Shown here: one piece after another, positions 6,485-15,581 of the stretch | Layout of the letters: each line of letters opens with the position of its first letter | How positions within the stretch are numbered: the first letter of the stretch is position 1 | Assembly (NCBI GenBank): GCA_903895005.1 | Contig: CAITSH010000186.1 | Span: forward strand, 1-16,691 | Length of the DNA stretch: 16,691 nt | Direction: 5' to 3' | Origin: an uncultured Pseudomonadota bacterium | GTDB taxonomy: Bacteria; Pseudomonadota; Gammaproteobacteria; Burkholderiales; SG8-39 | Made by a program: the position numbers and the translations under genes | The notes under the pieces: generated by a model | What the model was told of the DNA's origin: nothing | The model's input: only the letters and a program-made list of their open reading frames with translations | Database searches by the model: none

Positions 6485-7102
6485 CTAAGCTGAGGCGACG
6501 GGAACAGTCTCGGTGAACGACGGTCGCTCAGCCAGCTTGGCGAGATGGCGGCCAAGGTTGGGGTGGCTGTCTTTCCAGGCAAGGCTTGCAAAGCGGAAAT
6601 CCAGCCAGGCGAGGCAGGTACCCACCGCGATATCGGCCAGCGAAAAGGCATTGCCCGCGCACCAGGCTTTTTCGCCCAGTTGTTCGCTCATCGCCGCAAG
6701 GCCGCGCGCGACCTTTCCCATCTGGCGATCCGCCCAAGCCTGGCTTTTCTCGCCGGGCTGGCGGGCGTTCTCCATGCGCGCCAGAACCGCGGCATCGAGG
6801 ATCCCGTCGGCGAGGGCTTCCCAGCGCTTGACCTCGATGCGGTCGCGGCTGTCGGAGGGGATGAGCTTGCCCAGGGGCGATACGGTGTCGAGAAACTCTA
6901 CGATCACGCGCGAATCGAACAGTGCAAGTCCGTCGTCAAGAATCAGCGCGGGCACCTTGCCCAACGGGTTGTGGGCGAGGATCCTTGCGTCCGGACTCCA
7001 GACGTTGTCCACCTCCATGTCGTACTCGATGCGTTTTTCGGCGGCGAATACGCGCACCTTGCGCACAAACGGGCTGGCAGTGGAACCGATCAATTTCATC
7101 AT
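6485..7102 (-). CDS. Glutathione S-transferase family protein, YibF-like
   Basis: A cytosolic glutathione-transferase-fold protein of about 205 residues, close in style and length to E. coli YibF (202). The thioredoxin-like N-terminal domain starts MKLIGSTASPFVRKVRVF, with the Ser/Thr-rich turn that usually meets the glutathione thiol. NPLGKVPALI carries the cis-proline, and ALFDSRVIVEFLD carries the Asp-Ser pair that binds the gamma-glutamyl part. The helical C-terminal domain includes AFSLADIAVGTCLAWLDFR. The frame is open to 7153, which would add MLRPAPMLNFANLSAPQ. Homology favours 7102 (or the next codon, 7099), but no start has a visible ribosome site. It is divergent from purB, and a possible extended -10 lies at 7217-7225. 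The physiological substrate is unknown. Confidence 0.9.
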   Translation of the reverse strand: MMKLIGSTASPFVRKVRVFAAEKRIEYDMEVDNVWSPDARILAHNPLGKVPALILDDGLALFDSRVIVEFLDTVSPLGKLIPSDSRDRIEVKRWEALADGILDAAVLARMENARQPGEKSQAWADRQMGKVARGLAAMSEQLGEKAWCAGNAFSLADIAVGTCLAWLDFRFASLAWKDSHPNLGRHLAKLAERPSFTETVPVASA

Positions 7103-7216
7103 TTGGGGGGCAGACAGGTTGGCGAAGTTCAGCATCGGCGCGGGCCGCAGCATATGGCCGCGCGCGCGGACCGGGTGCGCATGTCATCACGAGACTGGCT
7201 CACGATGAGGTGTCGA

Positions 7217-7225
7217 ATTGTACCA
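7217..7225 (-). promoter_or_regulatory. Possible extended -10 promoter of the GST gene
   Basis: Read on the minus strand this is TGGTACAAT, an extended -10 (TGn followed by TACAAT, five of six). No -35 hexamer is evident. It would give a leader of about 110 nt to the ATG at 7102. The identical nine bases stand before yajC at 15510-15518. Confidence 0.45.
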
Positions 7226-7302
7226 CGCGCAACCGGCCGGCCCATTCGATTGCACCGGGCTGGCGGGCCACGGTCCTCCGGTTCATCGCCTGCGGAAGCG
7301 GG

Positions 7303-8703
<1,401 letters not shown>

Positions 8704-8712
8704 GCGTCGCGC

Positions 8713-9258
8713 TTGTCCGTCGAGCGAAGCGGCTACACCCGCACGGCGATCGCCCTGCACTGGCTGCTTGCGCTGCTGGTCGTGGCGAGCTTTCCGTTGG
8801 GTGTCGCGATGACCGACATGCCGCTGTCGCCGCAAAAGCTGAAATTCTTCTCGTACCACAAGTGGATAGGGGTGACGATATTCGCCCTGGCGGTAGCGCG
8901 TCTGCTTTGGCGCCTTTGCCATGCCGTACCGCCGCTGCCGGCGACAATTCCGTCGTGGCAGCTCCGCGCGTCGCAGGGCGCCCATGCCCTGCTTTACCTG
9001 CTGCTGTTAGCCATCCCCTTTTCTGGCTGGACATACAGCTCCGCGGCAGGCGTGCAGACAGTGTATCTGGGCCTGCTGCCTTTGCCCGACCTTGTTGCGC
9101 CGGACAAGGGGCTGGCCGCAATCCTTAAGGGTGTGCACTTTGCGATGAACGCGGTGTTGTTTGTGGTATTTTGCGTGCACGTTTGCGCCGCGCTGAAGCA
9201 TCATTTTTTCGATCGTGATGCGGTGCTTGCGCGCATGTTGCCTTTCCTGCACAAGTGA
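8713..9258 (+). CDS. Cytochrome b561 family protein (CybB/YceJ-like)
   Basis: A four-helix inner-membrane diheme b cytochrome of 181 residues (E. coli CybB has 176). The family passes electrons from the quinol pool; CybB has superoxide:ubiquinone oxidoreductase activity. His16 (ALHWLLALL), His49 (SYHKWIG), His142 (KGVHFAM) and His156 (FCVHVCAALKHH) fit the four heme ligands of CybB. The N-terminal YTRTAIALHW is typical. The only possible start is a TTG at 8713: the frame is the same as purB, and only three codons (GCG, TCG, CGC) lie between the purB TAG and this TTG. The ribosome site is poor (TAGG, overlapping the purB stop). The next two genes encode YceI proteins, as in the E. coli yceJ-yceI pair, so a shared envelope role is likely. 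Confidence 0.93.
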   Translation: MSVERSGYTRTAIALHWLLALLVVASFPLGVAMTDMPLSPQKLKFFSYHKWIGVTIFALAVARLLWRLCHAVPPLPATIPSWQLRASQGAHALLYLLLLAIPFSGWTYSSAAGVQTVYLGLLPLPDLVAPDKGLAAILKGVHFAMNAVLFVVFCVHVCAALKHHFFDRDAVLARMLPFLHK

Positions 9259-9295
9259 AGCGGAGTCCGGTTTGAGCTTGCTTCGGTCCTTCAGT

Positions 9296-9865
9296 ATGAA
9301 CATCAATTTCAGGGCGCTCGCCGTTGCTGCGGCGCTGCTTTGTGCTGCGCCAATCGCAGGCGCGCAGCAGCTGGTTGCCGAAAAGAGCTTTGTGCGCTTT
9401 GTCTCCAAGCAGATGAACGTTCCCGTTGAGGGTGTTTTTCGCAAATTCACGGTGCAGATCGCCTGGAATTCGGCAAAGCCTGAAGCATCGACTGCGCGTA
9501 TCGACTTGGAGCCCGGCAGCATCGAGCTTGGGATGGAGGACATCAACAAGGAAGCGCGCAGCAAGGATTGGTTCGACTCCGCTGCGCAGCCAAAGGCCAC
9601 ATTTGTGTCGACTTCCGTCAGACCCATTTCACCGGGACGCTTTGAATCTGCGGGCAAGCTGACCATAAAGGGAAAAACGCGCGATGTGGTCGCAGCCTTC
9701 AGCGCGAGGCCGGAGGCGGGCGGCATGTTGTTCGAGGGCGCGTTTCCGATCAAGCGCCTCGATTTTGGCATCGGCGAAGGCAGCTGGGGCGATCCCAACG
9801 TCGTCGCAAACGAAGTGGAAATAAGGTTCAGGCTGCAGCTCTCGGCGCAGCCGGCCAAGAAATAG
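9296..9865 (+). CDS. Exported YceI-family protein without cysteine pair
   Basis: A 189-residue exported protein with a YceI domain. The signal peptide is about residues 1-22 (LAVAAALLCAAPIAGA, then QQLV). The mature part has the YceI outline: an N-terminal strand KSFVRFVSKQMNVPVEGVF, a central EARSKDWFDSAAQPKATFVS (the FD..-.P.A.F pattern), GKLTIKGKTRDV, and the C-terminal LDFGIGEGSWGDPNVVANEVEI, which is characteristic of a YceI subgroup. It lacks the Cys pair of the other two YceI proteins here and is clearly diverged from them. The ATG at 9296 has no ribosome site; an in-frame TTG at 9272, eight codons upstream with GGAG just before it, would lengthen the signal peptide and may be the real start. 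It sits between cytochrome b561 and a third yceI gene in one transcription unit. Confidence 0.9.
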   Translation: MNINFRALAVAAALLCAAPIAGAQQLVAEKSFVRFVSKQMNVPVEGVFRKFTVQIAWNSAKPEASTARIDLEPGSIELGMEDINKEARSKDWFDSAAQPKATFVSTSVRPISPGRFESAGKLTIKGKTRDVVAAFSARPEAGGMLFEGAFPIKRLDFGIGEGSWGDPNVVANEVEIRFRLQLSAQPAKK

Positions 9866-9870
9866 ATCTG

Positions 9871-9888
9871 CCGCGGAACGGTCCGCGG
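9871..9888 (+). other. Short hairpin between two yceI genes
   Basis: CCGCGGA and TCCGCGG form a 7-bp perfect stem with an ACGG loop, 6 nt after the upstream yceI stop and 25 nt before the next start. No T-run follows, so it is more likely an mRNA-processing or stability element, or a weak terminator, than a strong one. Confidence 0.5.
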
Positions 9889-9913
9889 ACAGTCTTGAAC
9901 GAGGAGGAGGCAC

Positions 9914-10486
9914 ATGGACGGTATCAACAGGCTGGGTGCGGCGGTGGCCGCTGTATTTTCGCTCTCTGCGCACGCCGCGCCGGAAAACTATACGATGGAA
10001 CCGCAGCACACCTTCGCAAGCTTTGAGATCATGCACCTTGGATTCTCAACGCAGCGGGGCATGTTCGAGCGCACGACAGGCAAGCTGGTGCTCGATGTGG
10101 CGGCAAAGACAGGCTCGGTCGACGTGGTGATAGATGCATCTTCGGTCAACACGGGTTTCAAGCTGCGCGACGACAATCTGCGTGGCGAACGTTTTTTCAA
10201 GGTCGCCGAGTTTCCGACCATCGCCTATAAATCCGGCGCGCTCCGGTTCGACGGCGACAAGGTGGTGGCCGCCGACGGCGAACTCACCATCCTGGGCAAG
10301 ACCAACCCCGTTAGCTTGAAGGTTGATCGCATGCATTGCGGTACTGATCCGCTGACCAAACGCTATATTTGCGGTGCGGACCTGTCGACTTCGATCAAGA
10401 AGTCCGCGTGGGGCATGAGCGCATTCGGCTCGGCCCTCGGCGATGACGTAAAGCTGTCGATCTCGGTCGAGGCCATCCGGAACTAA
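9914..10486 (+). CDS. Exported YceI-family protein, Cys-pair type
   Basis: A 190-residue YceI-domain protein with signal peptide 1-21 (LGAAVAAVFSLSAHA, then APE). The mature sequence YTMEPQHTFASFEIMHLGFSTQRG, followed by GKLVLDVAAKTGSVDVVI, DDNLRGERFFKVAEFPTIAY, GELTILGKTNPVSL and GDDVKLSISVEAI, aligns along its length with the YceI protein at 4806-5393. It includes Cys142 and Cys153, which correspond to Cys147 and Cys158 there. The two are paralogues, probably with similar periplasmic lipid- or isoprenoid-binding roles. Its ribosome site is unusually strong: GAGGAGGAGG at 9901-9910, 3 nt before the ATG. It is the last gene of the purB-b561-yceI-yceI run and is followed by a GC-rich hairpin. 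Confidence 0.94.
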   Translation: MDGINRLGAAVAAVFSLSAHAAPENYTMEPQHTFASFEIMHLGFSTQRGMFERTTGKLVLDVAAKTGSVDVVIDASSVNTGFKLRDDNLRGERFFKVAEFPTIAYKSGALRFDGDKVVAADGELTILGKTNPVSLKVDRMHCGTDPLTKRYICGADLSTSIKKSAWGMSAFGSALGDDVKLSISVEAIRN

Positions 10487-10491
10487 AGACT

Positions 10492-10514
10492 TCCCGCCGG
10501 TCGGGCCGGCGGGA
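10492..10514. terminator. GC-rich hairpin between convergent genes
   Basis: TCCCGCCGG and CCGGCGGGA are 9-bp perfect arms around a TCGGG loop. The hairpin lies 5 bp after the last yceI stop and 22 bp from the stop of the convergent cytochrome c gene. Neither side has a clear T-run, so intrinsic termination is probable from position rather than proven by form. Confidence 0.6.
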
Positions 10515-10536
10515 TGACCGTGAGTGCGTGCGCACC

Positions 10537-11520
10537 CTACTTTGCTTCGTTGGGCAGCGGTGCGAGTGTGCGCAGATAGGCGATCAGCGCCGCGAGGTCG
10601 GGTGGGTTGAGCTTGCTGGTGGTGTTGGTTACCACCTCGCCCATCGCTTCGGCGGTGACGTCACCATCGGGCGACAGGCCCGACAGCAGGAACTCCTGCA
10701 AGTCCTTGTCGTTCCATTTCTTCAGGCCGGTCGGCGTGAGGTTGGCGACGCTCTTGCCCTCGGGGCCCTTGCCTCCGGCAAGGAAGCGGTTCTTGTTCGG
10801 ACCGCCCATGAAGTTGCGCGGTGTATGGCATTCGCCGCAGTGACCGAGGGCCTGCACTAGGTAGGCTCCACGATTGACAGCGGGCGTCGCCTGCGCGTTG
10901 TCGGCGAACACACCGGGCGTAAAGAACAGCCATTTCCAGATGGTTACCGGGAAGCGAAAGCCGAACGGGAATTTAAGTTCGTGCGCCAGGCTGGGCTGCG
11001 CGCTCGGGGGAAGTGAGCGCAGGTAGGCCAAAATATCGCGCAAGTCGGCGTCGTTGATTTTCGTGAACGAAGGGAACGGAAAGGCCGGGAAGTAGTTGCT
11101 GCCGTCGGGACGTTCGCCGTGGCGCATCGCGCGGACGAACTGCGCTTCAGTCCAGCCGCCTATGCCTGCGGTCGGATGGGGCGTGATGTTGGGGCCGTAA
11201 AAGGTACCAAAGGGCGTTTTTAGCCCGCGCCCGCCGGCAAACGGCACGGCATCTTTTTTCTCTGCTGTATGGCAACCGAGGCAGCCGCCTGCCTTAATCA
11301 GGTACTCGCCGCGTGCGACTTCCGGAGTCACGGCTGCGGAAGTGGCCGCCACGGCTGCAGGCGCGGCCTTGGCAGCCGGTGCCGCAGGCTTGGCGGGCAT
11401 TTGTGCCGTGACCGGTGCGGACAGGGCGAGCAGGACAAGTGCTGGCGCCAAGGCGCGCAGTAACCCGAGGGGTTTGCTCGAGAGAACGGGCTGGGCGGTG
11501 TGACGCATCGCTGTTTTCAC
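10537..11520 (-). CDS. Periplasmic diheme cytochrome c
   Basis: A 327-residue exported electron carrier with two class I cytochrome c domains. The signal peptide spans about 17-39 (LGLLRALAPALVLLALSAPVTA). An Ala/Pro/Lys-rich linker (41-64) follows. The first heme site is GCLGCH (Cys80, Cys83, His84), with candidate distal Met132 (FVRAMRHG). The second is HCGECH (Cys228, Cys231, His232), with candidate Met293. FGTFYGPNITPHPTAGIGGW and GECHTPRN are typical of cytochrome subunits of membrane-bound alcohol/gluconate-type dehydrogenases, but those usually have three hemes and a dehydrogenase partner, neither present here. The partner is therefore unknown. The start is a GTG at 11520 with AGGA 6 nt upstream; an ATG four codons later (11508) is the alternative. 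It lies downstream of the cytochrome c' gene but is separated from it by a hairpin. Confidence 0.92.
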   Translation of the reverse strand: MKTAMRHTAQPVLSSKPLGLLRALAPALVLLALSAPVTAQMPAKPAAPAAKAAPAAVAATSAAVTPEVARGEYLIKAGGCLGCHTAEKKDAVPFAGGRGLKTPFGTFYGPNITPHPTAGIGGWTEAQFVRAMRHGERPDGSNYFPAFPFPSFTKINDADLRDILAYLRSLPPSAQPSLAHELKFPFGFRFPVTIWKWLFFTPGVFADNAQATPAVNRGAYLVQALGHCGECHTPRNFMGGPNKNRFLAGGKGPEGKSVANLTPTGLKKWNDKDLQEFLLSGLSPDGDVTAEAMGEVVTNTTSKLNPPDLAALIAYLRTLAPLPNEAK

Positions 11521-11529
11521 CTTTTTTCC

Positions 11530-11541
11530 TGTACAAGTACA
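11530..11541. promoter_or_regulatory. Small palindrome overlapping the cytochrome c ribosome site
   Basis: TGTAC-AA-GTACA on the plus strand. It starts 9 bp upstream of the GTG start of the minus-strand diheme cytochrome gene and touches its AGGA ribosome site. A two-base gap is too short for an RNA hairpin, so if functional it would be a protein-binding site. Weak evidence. Confidence 0.3.
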
Positions 11542-11608
11542 CGTTGGGCTTGGGGCCCGCAGCGAGGGATTCTAGCAAGCGCGCGACCGATTTGGGGGCC
11601 GCAAATGA

Positions 11609-11632
11609 ACAGCCCCGCCGTAGCGGGGCTGT
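11609..11632 (-). terminator. Hairpin terminator after the cytochrome c' gene
   Basis: ACAGCCCCGC and GCGGGGCTGT are 10-bp perfect arms around a four-base loop. It lies about 34 bp beyond the cytochrome c' stop, between two same-strand genes. On the minus strand it is followed by TCATTT, a weak T-rich tail. It would reduce read-through into the diheme cytochrome gene. Confidence 0.7.
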
Positions 11633-11665
11633 CTTACCCGGCTCGATGAGCCGAAGATGTATTGC

Positions 11666-12124
11666 TTAGGGCTTGGCGCGGAAGCCGTCGTGGCATCCAC
11701 CGCAGGTCTTGCCGACCGCGCCGGCGGCCGCTTTGATGTCCGCTTCGTTACCACCCTTGGCTGCGGCTGCGAGTTTGCCCACTTCGGCCTGGAAGCTGTC
11801 CGCGGCGGTCTTGAATTTGGCCGCATCGGCGTACACCGCTGGGAGGGCCGAGCTTTTCTCGCCGGAGGTGCTGGCATCAAAGCCGTCCCATGGCAGGTGG
11901 CTCAGAACTTCGAGGTAGCCTGCGTTGCGGGCGGCGACCTGCGCGTTGAACGGAACCCGACCGGCAGCCATGCCGCCGAGGGGGCCAAAGTATTTGGCGA
12001 TCAGGACCATGCCGGCCTGGCGCTGCTTTACGAGGACGTCCGGCTTGGCCTGTGCGAAGGCGTTGGCGGTGACCACGCTGCCGAGCGTGATGGCGAGACT
12101 TGCAAAAAACATCTTTTTATTCAT
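11666..12124 (-). CDS. Cytochrome c' (class II c-type cytochrome)
   Basis: A 152-residue periplasmic protein with signal peptide 1-24 (MNKKMFFASLAITLGSVVTANAFA). The mature part is an Ala-rich four-helix bundle, and the single heme site TCGGCH (Cys141, Cys144, His145) lies at the very C-terminus, followed by DGFRAKP. This is the hallmark of class II cytochromes c. The N-terminal helix VKQRQAGMVLIAKYFGPLGGM matches the family's distal heme face. Cytochromes c' are usually five-coordinate and bind NO or CO; protection from NO is the commonly suggested role in denitrifiers and other proteobacteria. The ribosome site GGGAG is well placed before the ATG at 12124. It follows secF on the same strand after 120 bp that probably holds its own promoter, though none is clear. 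Confidence 0.93.
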   Translation of the reverse strand: MNKKMFFASLAITLGSVVTANAFAQAKPDVLVKQRQAGMVLIAKYFGPLGGMAAGRVPFNAQVAARNAGYLEVLSHLPWDGFDASTSGEKSSALPAVYADAAKFKTAADSFQAEVGKLAAAAKGGNEADIKAAAGAVGKTCGGCHDGFRAKP

Positions 12125-12244
12125 GGACTTCTCCCGGGTTAAAGTGGAACCGATATGAATTCAATGGTATTGCCATACAAAAGCGATAACAGGCGCAGGA
12201 CGCAGTTTATTCCATTCCGATTTCCATCATGTGTCCGACCGTGC

Positions 12245-13198
12245 CTAGACGACCGCTTCATCTTTCTTCGCTTGCATCGGTTTGACCAGATCCTCGCGGC
12301 GCACGCCGAACCAGCGCACGAGGGGCGCCATGACCAACACAGACGAGTAAATGCCGAACAGGATGCCGATGGTTAGCGCGAGGGCGAAATAGTGCAGCGC
12401 CGGGCCGCCGAAAATCAGCATCGAGGTGACCATCATCTGCGTGCTGCCGTGGGTGATGATGGTGCGCGACATGGTGCTGGTGATGGCATTGTCGATGACC
12501 TCCTCTACCGGAGCCTTGCGCATCTTGCGGAAGTTTTCGCGGATCCGGTCGGCGATGACCACCGATTCGTTGACCGAGTAGCCGAGTACCGCAAGGATCG
12601 CAGCGAGGACCGGCAGGGAGAACTCCCACTGGAACAGCGCGAAAAATCCCAGGATGATCACCACATCGTGCAGGTTCGCGATGATAGCCGCGACGCCGAA
12701 CTTCCACTCGAAGCGCAGGGCGAGATAAAGCACGATGCCAAGACAGGTGATGAGCAGGGCGAGTGCGCCGTTCTCGGCTAGTTCACGCCCCACCTGCGGC
12801 CCGACGAATTCGACGCGTGCGATCTGCGGTTTGGGGCCGGCATCGGCGAGCACCACCGCGGAGAACTTGGCTGAATCGAGCTTGCCGTCGATGCTGATCG
12901 AGGGCGCCGCGGCGTCCTTGAGCGCAAGGCGGATCATCACGTCGCGCGAGCTGCCGAATTTTTGCACGTGTGGTTCGGTGACGCCGGACTTGAGCAGGGC
13001 GTTGCGGATTTTCTCCAGGTCAGGTGCCTCGTCGTACCGCGCCTCGATGACCACTCCGCCGGTGAACTCGATCGACAGGTTGAGGCCCTTGGTGGCGAGG
13101 AACGCGCATGCGGCAAGGAAGGTGAGCAACGAGATGACGTTGAACACCAGCGCATAGCGCATGAAGGGGATGTCTTTGCGGATTTTGAAGAATTCCAT
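12245..13198 (-). CDS. secF: Protein translocase subunit SecF
   Basis: SecF, with SecD and YajC, forms the inner-membrane complex that uses the proton gradient to finish Sec-dependent export on the periplasmic side. The 317 residues (E. coli 323) begin with a cytoplasmic MEFFKIRKDIPF, then the first membrane helix (15-36) and the conserved IEFTGG (43-48). After the periplasmic domain come VEFVGPQVG (129-137) and five more helices. LHDVVI (176-181) and LGYSVNESVVIADRIRENFR (205-224) are SecF signatures of the proton-path region, and GILFGIYSS (278-286) is typical of the last helices. The ribosome site AAGGGG overlaps the secD stop, and the gap is only 11 bp, so translation is probably coupled to secD. 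It is the last gene of the tgt-yajC-secD-secF series. Confidence 0.98.
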   Translation of the reverse strand: MEFFKIRKDIPFMRYALVFNVISLLTFLAACAFLATKGLNLSIEFTGGVVIEARYDEAPDLEKIRNALLKSGVTEPHVQKFGSSRDVMIRLALKDAAAPSISIDGKLDSAKFSAVVLADAGPKPQIARVEFVGPQVGRELAENGALALLITCLGIVLYLALRFEWKFGVAAIIANLHDVVIILGFFALFQWEFSLPVLAAILAVLGYSVNESVVIADRIRENFRKMRKAPVEEVIDNAITSTMSRTIITHGSTQMMVTSMLIFGGPALHYFALALTIGILFGIYSSVLVMAPLVRWFGVRREDLVKPMQAKKDEAVV

Positions 13199-13209
13199 GT
13201 CGGTGCCCC

Positions 13210-15069
13210 TTATTTCCAGGAAGTGTTGCCGATGGCCAGACCGGTGATCTTGCGGCGCGAGCCGTAGGCAAGATTGACCAGGGCGCGCGACACCACAACG
13301 GAAGAGAAGATCGAAGTGAGGATGCCCAGGCAGTGCACCACGGCGAAGCCGCGCACCGGTCCCGAGCCGAAGATCAGCAGTGCGAGGCCTGCGATCATGG
13401 TCGTCACGTTCGAGTCAAGAATGGTGCCGAATGCGCGCTCGTATCCGGCATGGATGGCCGCTTGGGGCGTCGCACCGTTGCGCAATTCCTCGCGGATGCG
13501 CTCGTTGATGAGCACGTTGGCGTCGATGGCCATGCCCAGCGTCAGCGCGATGGCCGCGATGCCCGGGAGGGTGAGCGTGGCCTGCAGCAGCGACAGCAGC
13601 GCGATCAGCATAAGCACGTTGGCGCACAGCGCAAGCGCTGAAAACAGCCCGAACAGCGCGTAGTACACGATGATGAAGAGCGACAGCGCGGCAAAGCCGT
13701 AGAGCGTCGAGTCAAAGCCCTTCTTGATGTTTTCAGCACCAAGGCTGGGGCCGACGGTGCGCTCCTCGATGATCTCCATCGGGGCTGCGAGCGATCCGGC
13801 GCGCAGCAGCAGGGCCGTGTCGTTGGCTTCAACGGTGCTCATGCGGCCGCTGATCTGAACGCGTCCGCCGCCGATCTCGGTGCGGATGACCGGGGCGGTG
13901 ACGACCTCGCCCTTGCCCTTTTCGATCAGCAGTATGGCCATGCGCTTGCCCACGCTCTCGCGCGTGACCTCCTTGAAAATGCGCGCACCGGTCGCATCAA
14001 GGGTAAGGTGCACCGCCGCCTCCTGGGTCTGGCTGTCAAACCCGGGCTGCGCGTCGGTGAGCCTGTCGCCGGTCAGTACCACCTGCTTTTTCACCAGCAA
14101 GGGCGCGCCGCCGCGTTCGACATAGTATTCGTCGCCGAAGGGAACCTGTCCCTGGCCGGCTGCATTGAGCGCCGTCGGGTTCATGTTTTCCTCGTCGACC
14201 ATGCGGATCTCCAGGGTCGCGGTGCGTCCGAGGATTTCCTTGGCCTTGGCGGTGTCCTGCACACCGGGCAGTTGCACCACGACGCGGTCGGCACCTTGCT
14301 GCTGGATCACGGGCTCAGCAACGCCCAGTTCGTTGATGCGGTTATGCAGCGTGGTGATGTTCTGCTTGATCGCCAGTTCCTGGGTGCGTTTTTGCGCTTC
14401 CGGGCGGATCACGGCGGTCAGGCGGAACTCGGTGTCCGCCTGGGAATCGGTCAGGAGCAGGTCGGGCAGTTGATCCTCGATCAGCTTGCGCGCCTTGGTG
14501 CGGGTTTCGGCGTCGCGGAAACGCACGGTGACAACCGAGCCTTCGCGTGTGATGCCGCTGTGACGTATGGTCTTGTCGCGCAACTGGGTGCGGATGTCGC
14601 CGGCAAGGCTCTCCAGGCGTTTGGTCAGCGCCGCCTTCATGTCGACCTGAAGCATGAAATGCACACCGCCGCGCAGGTCCAGTCCGAGGTACATCGGCAG
14701 TGCGTGTATGCCTGTCAGCCAGGCCGGTGAGGCCGAAAGCAGGTTGAGTGCAACGGTGTAGGATGCGTTGGCCGGATCAGGATTCATCGCCTGAACGAGT
14801 GCGTCCTTGGCTTTCAACTGGGTGTCGGTGTCGGCGAGGCGGACCTTCACGCCAGATGTATCCAGAAAGAGGCCGCTGTAGGTGATGCCGGCCTTCTTGA
14901 GCGTCTCTTCGACCTTGGACTGCACGGTGCCGTCGACTTTGATGGTCGCGCGCGCCGATGACACCTGCACCGCGGGGGACTCGCCAAAAAAATTCGGCAG
15001 GGTATAGAGCAGGCCCAGCACCATCGCGAAGGCGATGGTCACGTAGACCCAGATGGGGTAGCGGTTCAT
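13210..15069 (-). CDS. secD: Protein translocase subunit SecD
   Basis: SecD is the RND-like partner of SecF, with six membrane helices and a large periplasmic head (P1) that binds emerging proteins and drives their release from the translocon. The product is 619 residues (E. coli 615). The N-terminus MNRYPIWVYVTIAFAMVLGL forms helix 1, followed by the small periplasmic part with PNFFGE. The P1 head contains LGLDLRGGVHFML (128-140), the SecD signature, and RINELGVAEPVIQQQG. The C-terminal membrane part has GMAIDANVLINERIREELR, the proton-relay aspartate segment. The ATG at 15069 gives the standard N-terminus, although no good ribosome site precedes it. It follows yajC by 84 bp and precedes secF by 11 bp. 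Confidence 0.98.
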   Translation of the reverse strand: MNRYPIWVYVTIAFAMVLGLLYTLPNFFGESPAVQVSSARATIKVDGTVQSKVEETLKKAGITYSGLFLDTSGVKVRLADTDTQLKAKDALVQAMNPDPANASYTVALNLLSASPAWLTGIHALPMYLGLDLRGGVHFMLQVDMKAALTKRLESLAGDIRTQLRDKTIRHSGITREGSVVTVRFRDAETRTKARKLIEDQLPDLLLTDSQADTEFRLTAVIRPEAQKRTQELAIKQNITTLHNRINELGVAEPVIQQQGADRVVVQLPGVQDTAKAKEILGRTATLEIRMVDEENMNPTALNAAGQGQVPFGDEYYVERGGAPLLVKKQVVLTGDRLTDAQPGFDSQTQEAAVHLTLDATGARIFKEVTRESVGKRMAILLIEKGKGEVVTAPVIRTEIGGGRVQISGRMSTVEANDTALLLRAGSLAAPMEIIEERTVGPSLGAENIKKGFDSTLYGFAALSLFIIVYYALFGLFSALALCANVLMLIALLSLLQATLTLPGIAAIALTLGMAIDANVLINERIREELRNGATPQAAIHAGYERAFGTILDSNVTTMIAGLALLIFGSGPVRGFAVVHCLGILTSIFSSVVVSRALVNLAYGSRRKITGLAIGNTSWK

Positions 15070-15153
15070 CGTTGCTGGACGGGGTTCAGGCCCGGCGCCG
15101 GCGCAGTGCGCATGTCACGCATCCACCGGGGCCCGCTTTATCCCGACTCCTAT

Positions 15154-15477
15154 TCAGATTGATTTGATCGTGCCCTTGGGCAGCAGGGTCGTGACGGCGG
15201 ATTTTTGCAGGCTGATCTCCGTACCGGGCGCGATTTCGATGGTGATGTACATGTCACCCGCCTTGGTGATCTTGCCTAGGACGCCGCCGGCGGTGATCAC
15301 TTCATCGCCTTTTTGCAGCGCTTCGGTCATCGCCTTGACTTCTTTTGCGCGTTTCATTTGCGGACGGATGAGCATGAAGTACAGCAGCACGAACATCAGC
15401 ACGATGGGCAACAGCCCGAGGAAGCCGGATTCGGGGCCGGCAGCGGCCGCTTGGGCGTGGGCAGAGGAAATGAACAT
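15154..15477 (-). CDS. yajC: Sec translocon accessory protein YajC
   Basis: YajC is a small single-span inner-membrane protein that co-purifies with SecDF and SecYEG. The product is 107 residues (E. coli 110). It has an Ala-rich N-terminus (MFISSAHAQAAAAG), one membrane helix at about 19-37 (FLGLLPIVLMFVLLYFML), the family motif IRPQMKRAKE (37-46), and a beta-rich cytoplasmic tail containing KGDEVITAGGVLGKI and MYITIEIAPGTEISLQKSAV. The ribosome site GGAGA stands 5 nt before the ATG. An extended -10 promoter is visible 33 bp upstream, so the yajC-secD-secF set can be transcribed independently of tgt. Confidence 0.97.
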   Translation of the reverse strand: MFISSAHAQAAAAGPESGFLGLLPIVLMFVLLYFMLIRPQMKRAKEVKAMTEALQKGDEVITAGGVLGKITKAGDMYITIEIAPGTEISLQKSAVTTLLPKGTIKSI

Positions 15478-15509
15478 TAATTCTCCAAAAGCTTCTAAAT
15501 AAACAGTCG

Positions 15510-15518
15510 ATTGTACCA
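15510..15518 (-). promoter_or_regulatory. Extended -10 promoter of yajC-secD-secF
   Basis: Read on the minus strand this is TGGTACAAT: a TGn extension plus TACAAT, five of six matches to the consensus. It lies in the 104-bp gap between tgt and yajC and would give a leader of about 25-30 nt. A -35 hexamer is not evident, as expected for an extended -10 promoter. The gap otherwise holds nothing I can name. Confidence 0.55.
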
Positions 15519-15581
15519 GTTATGCCGGGGCAGAACTGACCCTTCGCGGGGCATTGACTCTCCCCCTTGCCCGGCCGGTGT

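Noticed and set aside
12157..12175. Possible promoter and small palindrome upstream of cytochrome c'
   Set aside because: Arms are only four bases and no -35/-10 pair with acceptable spacing could be found.
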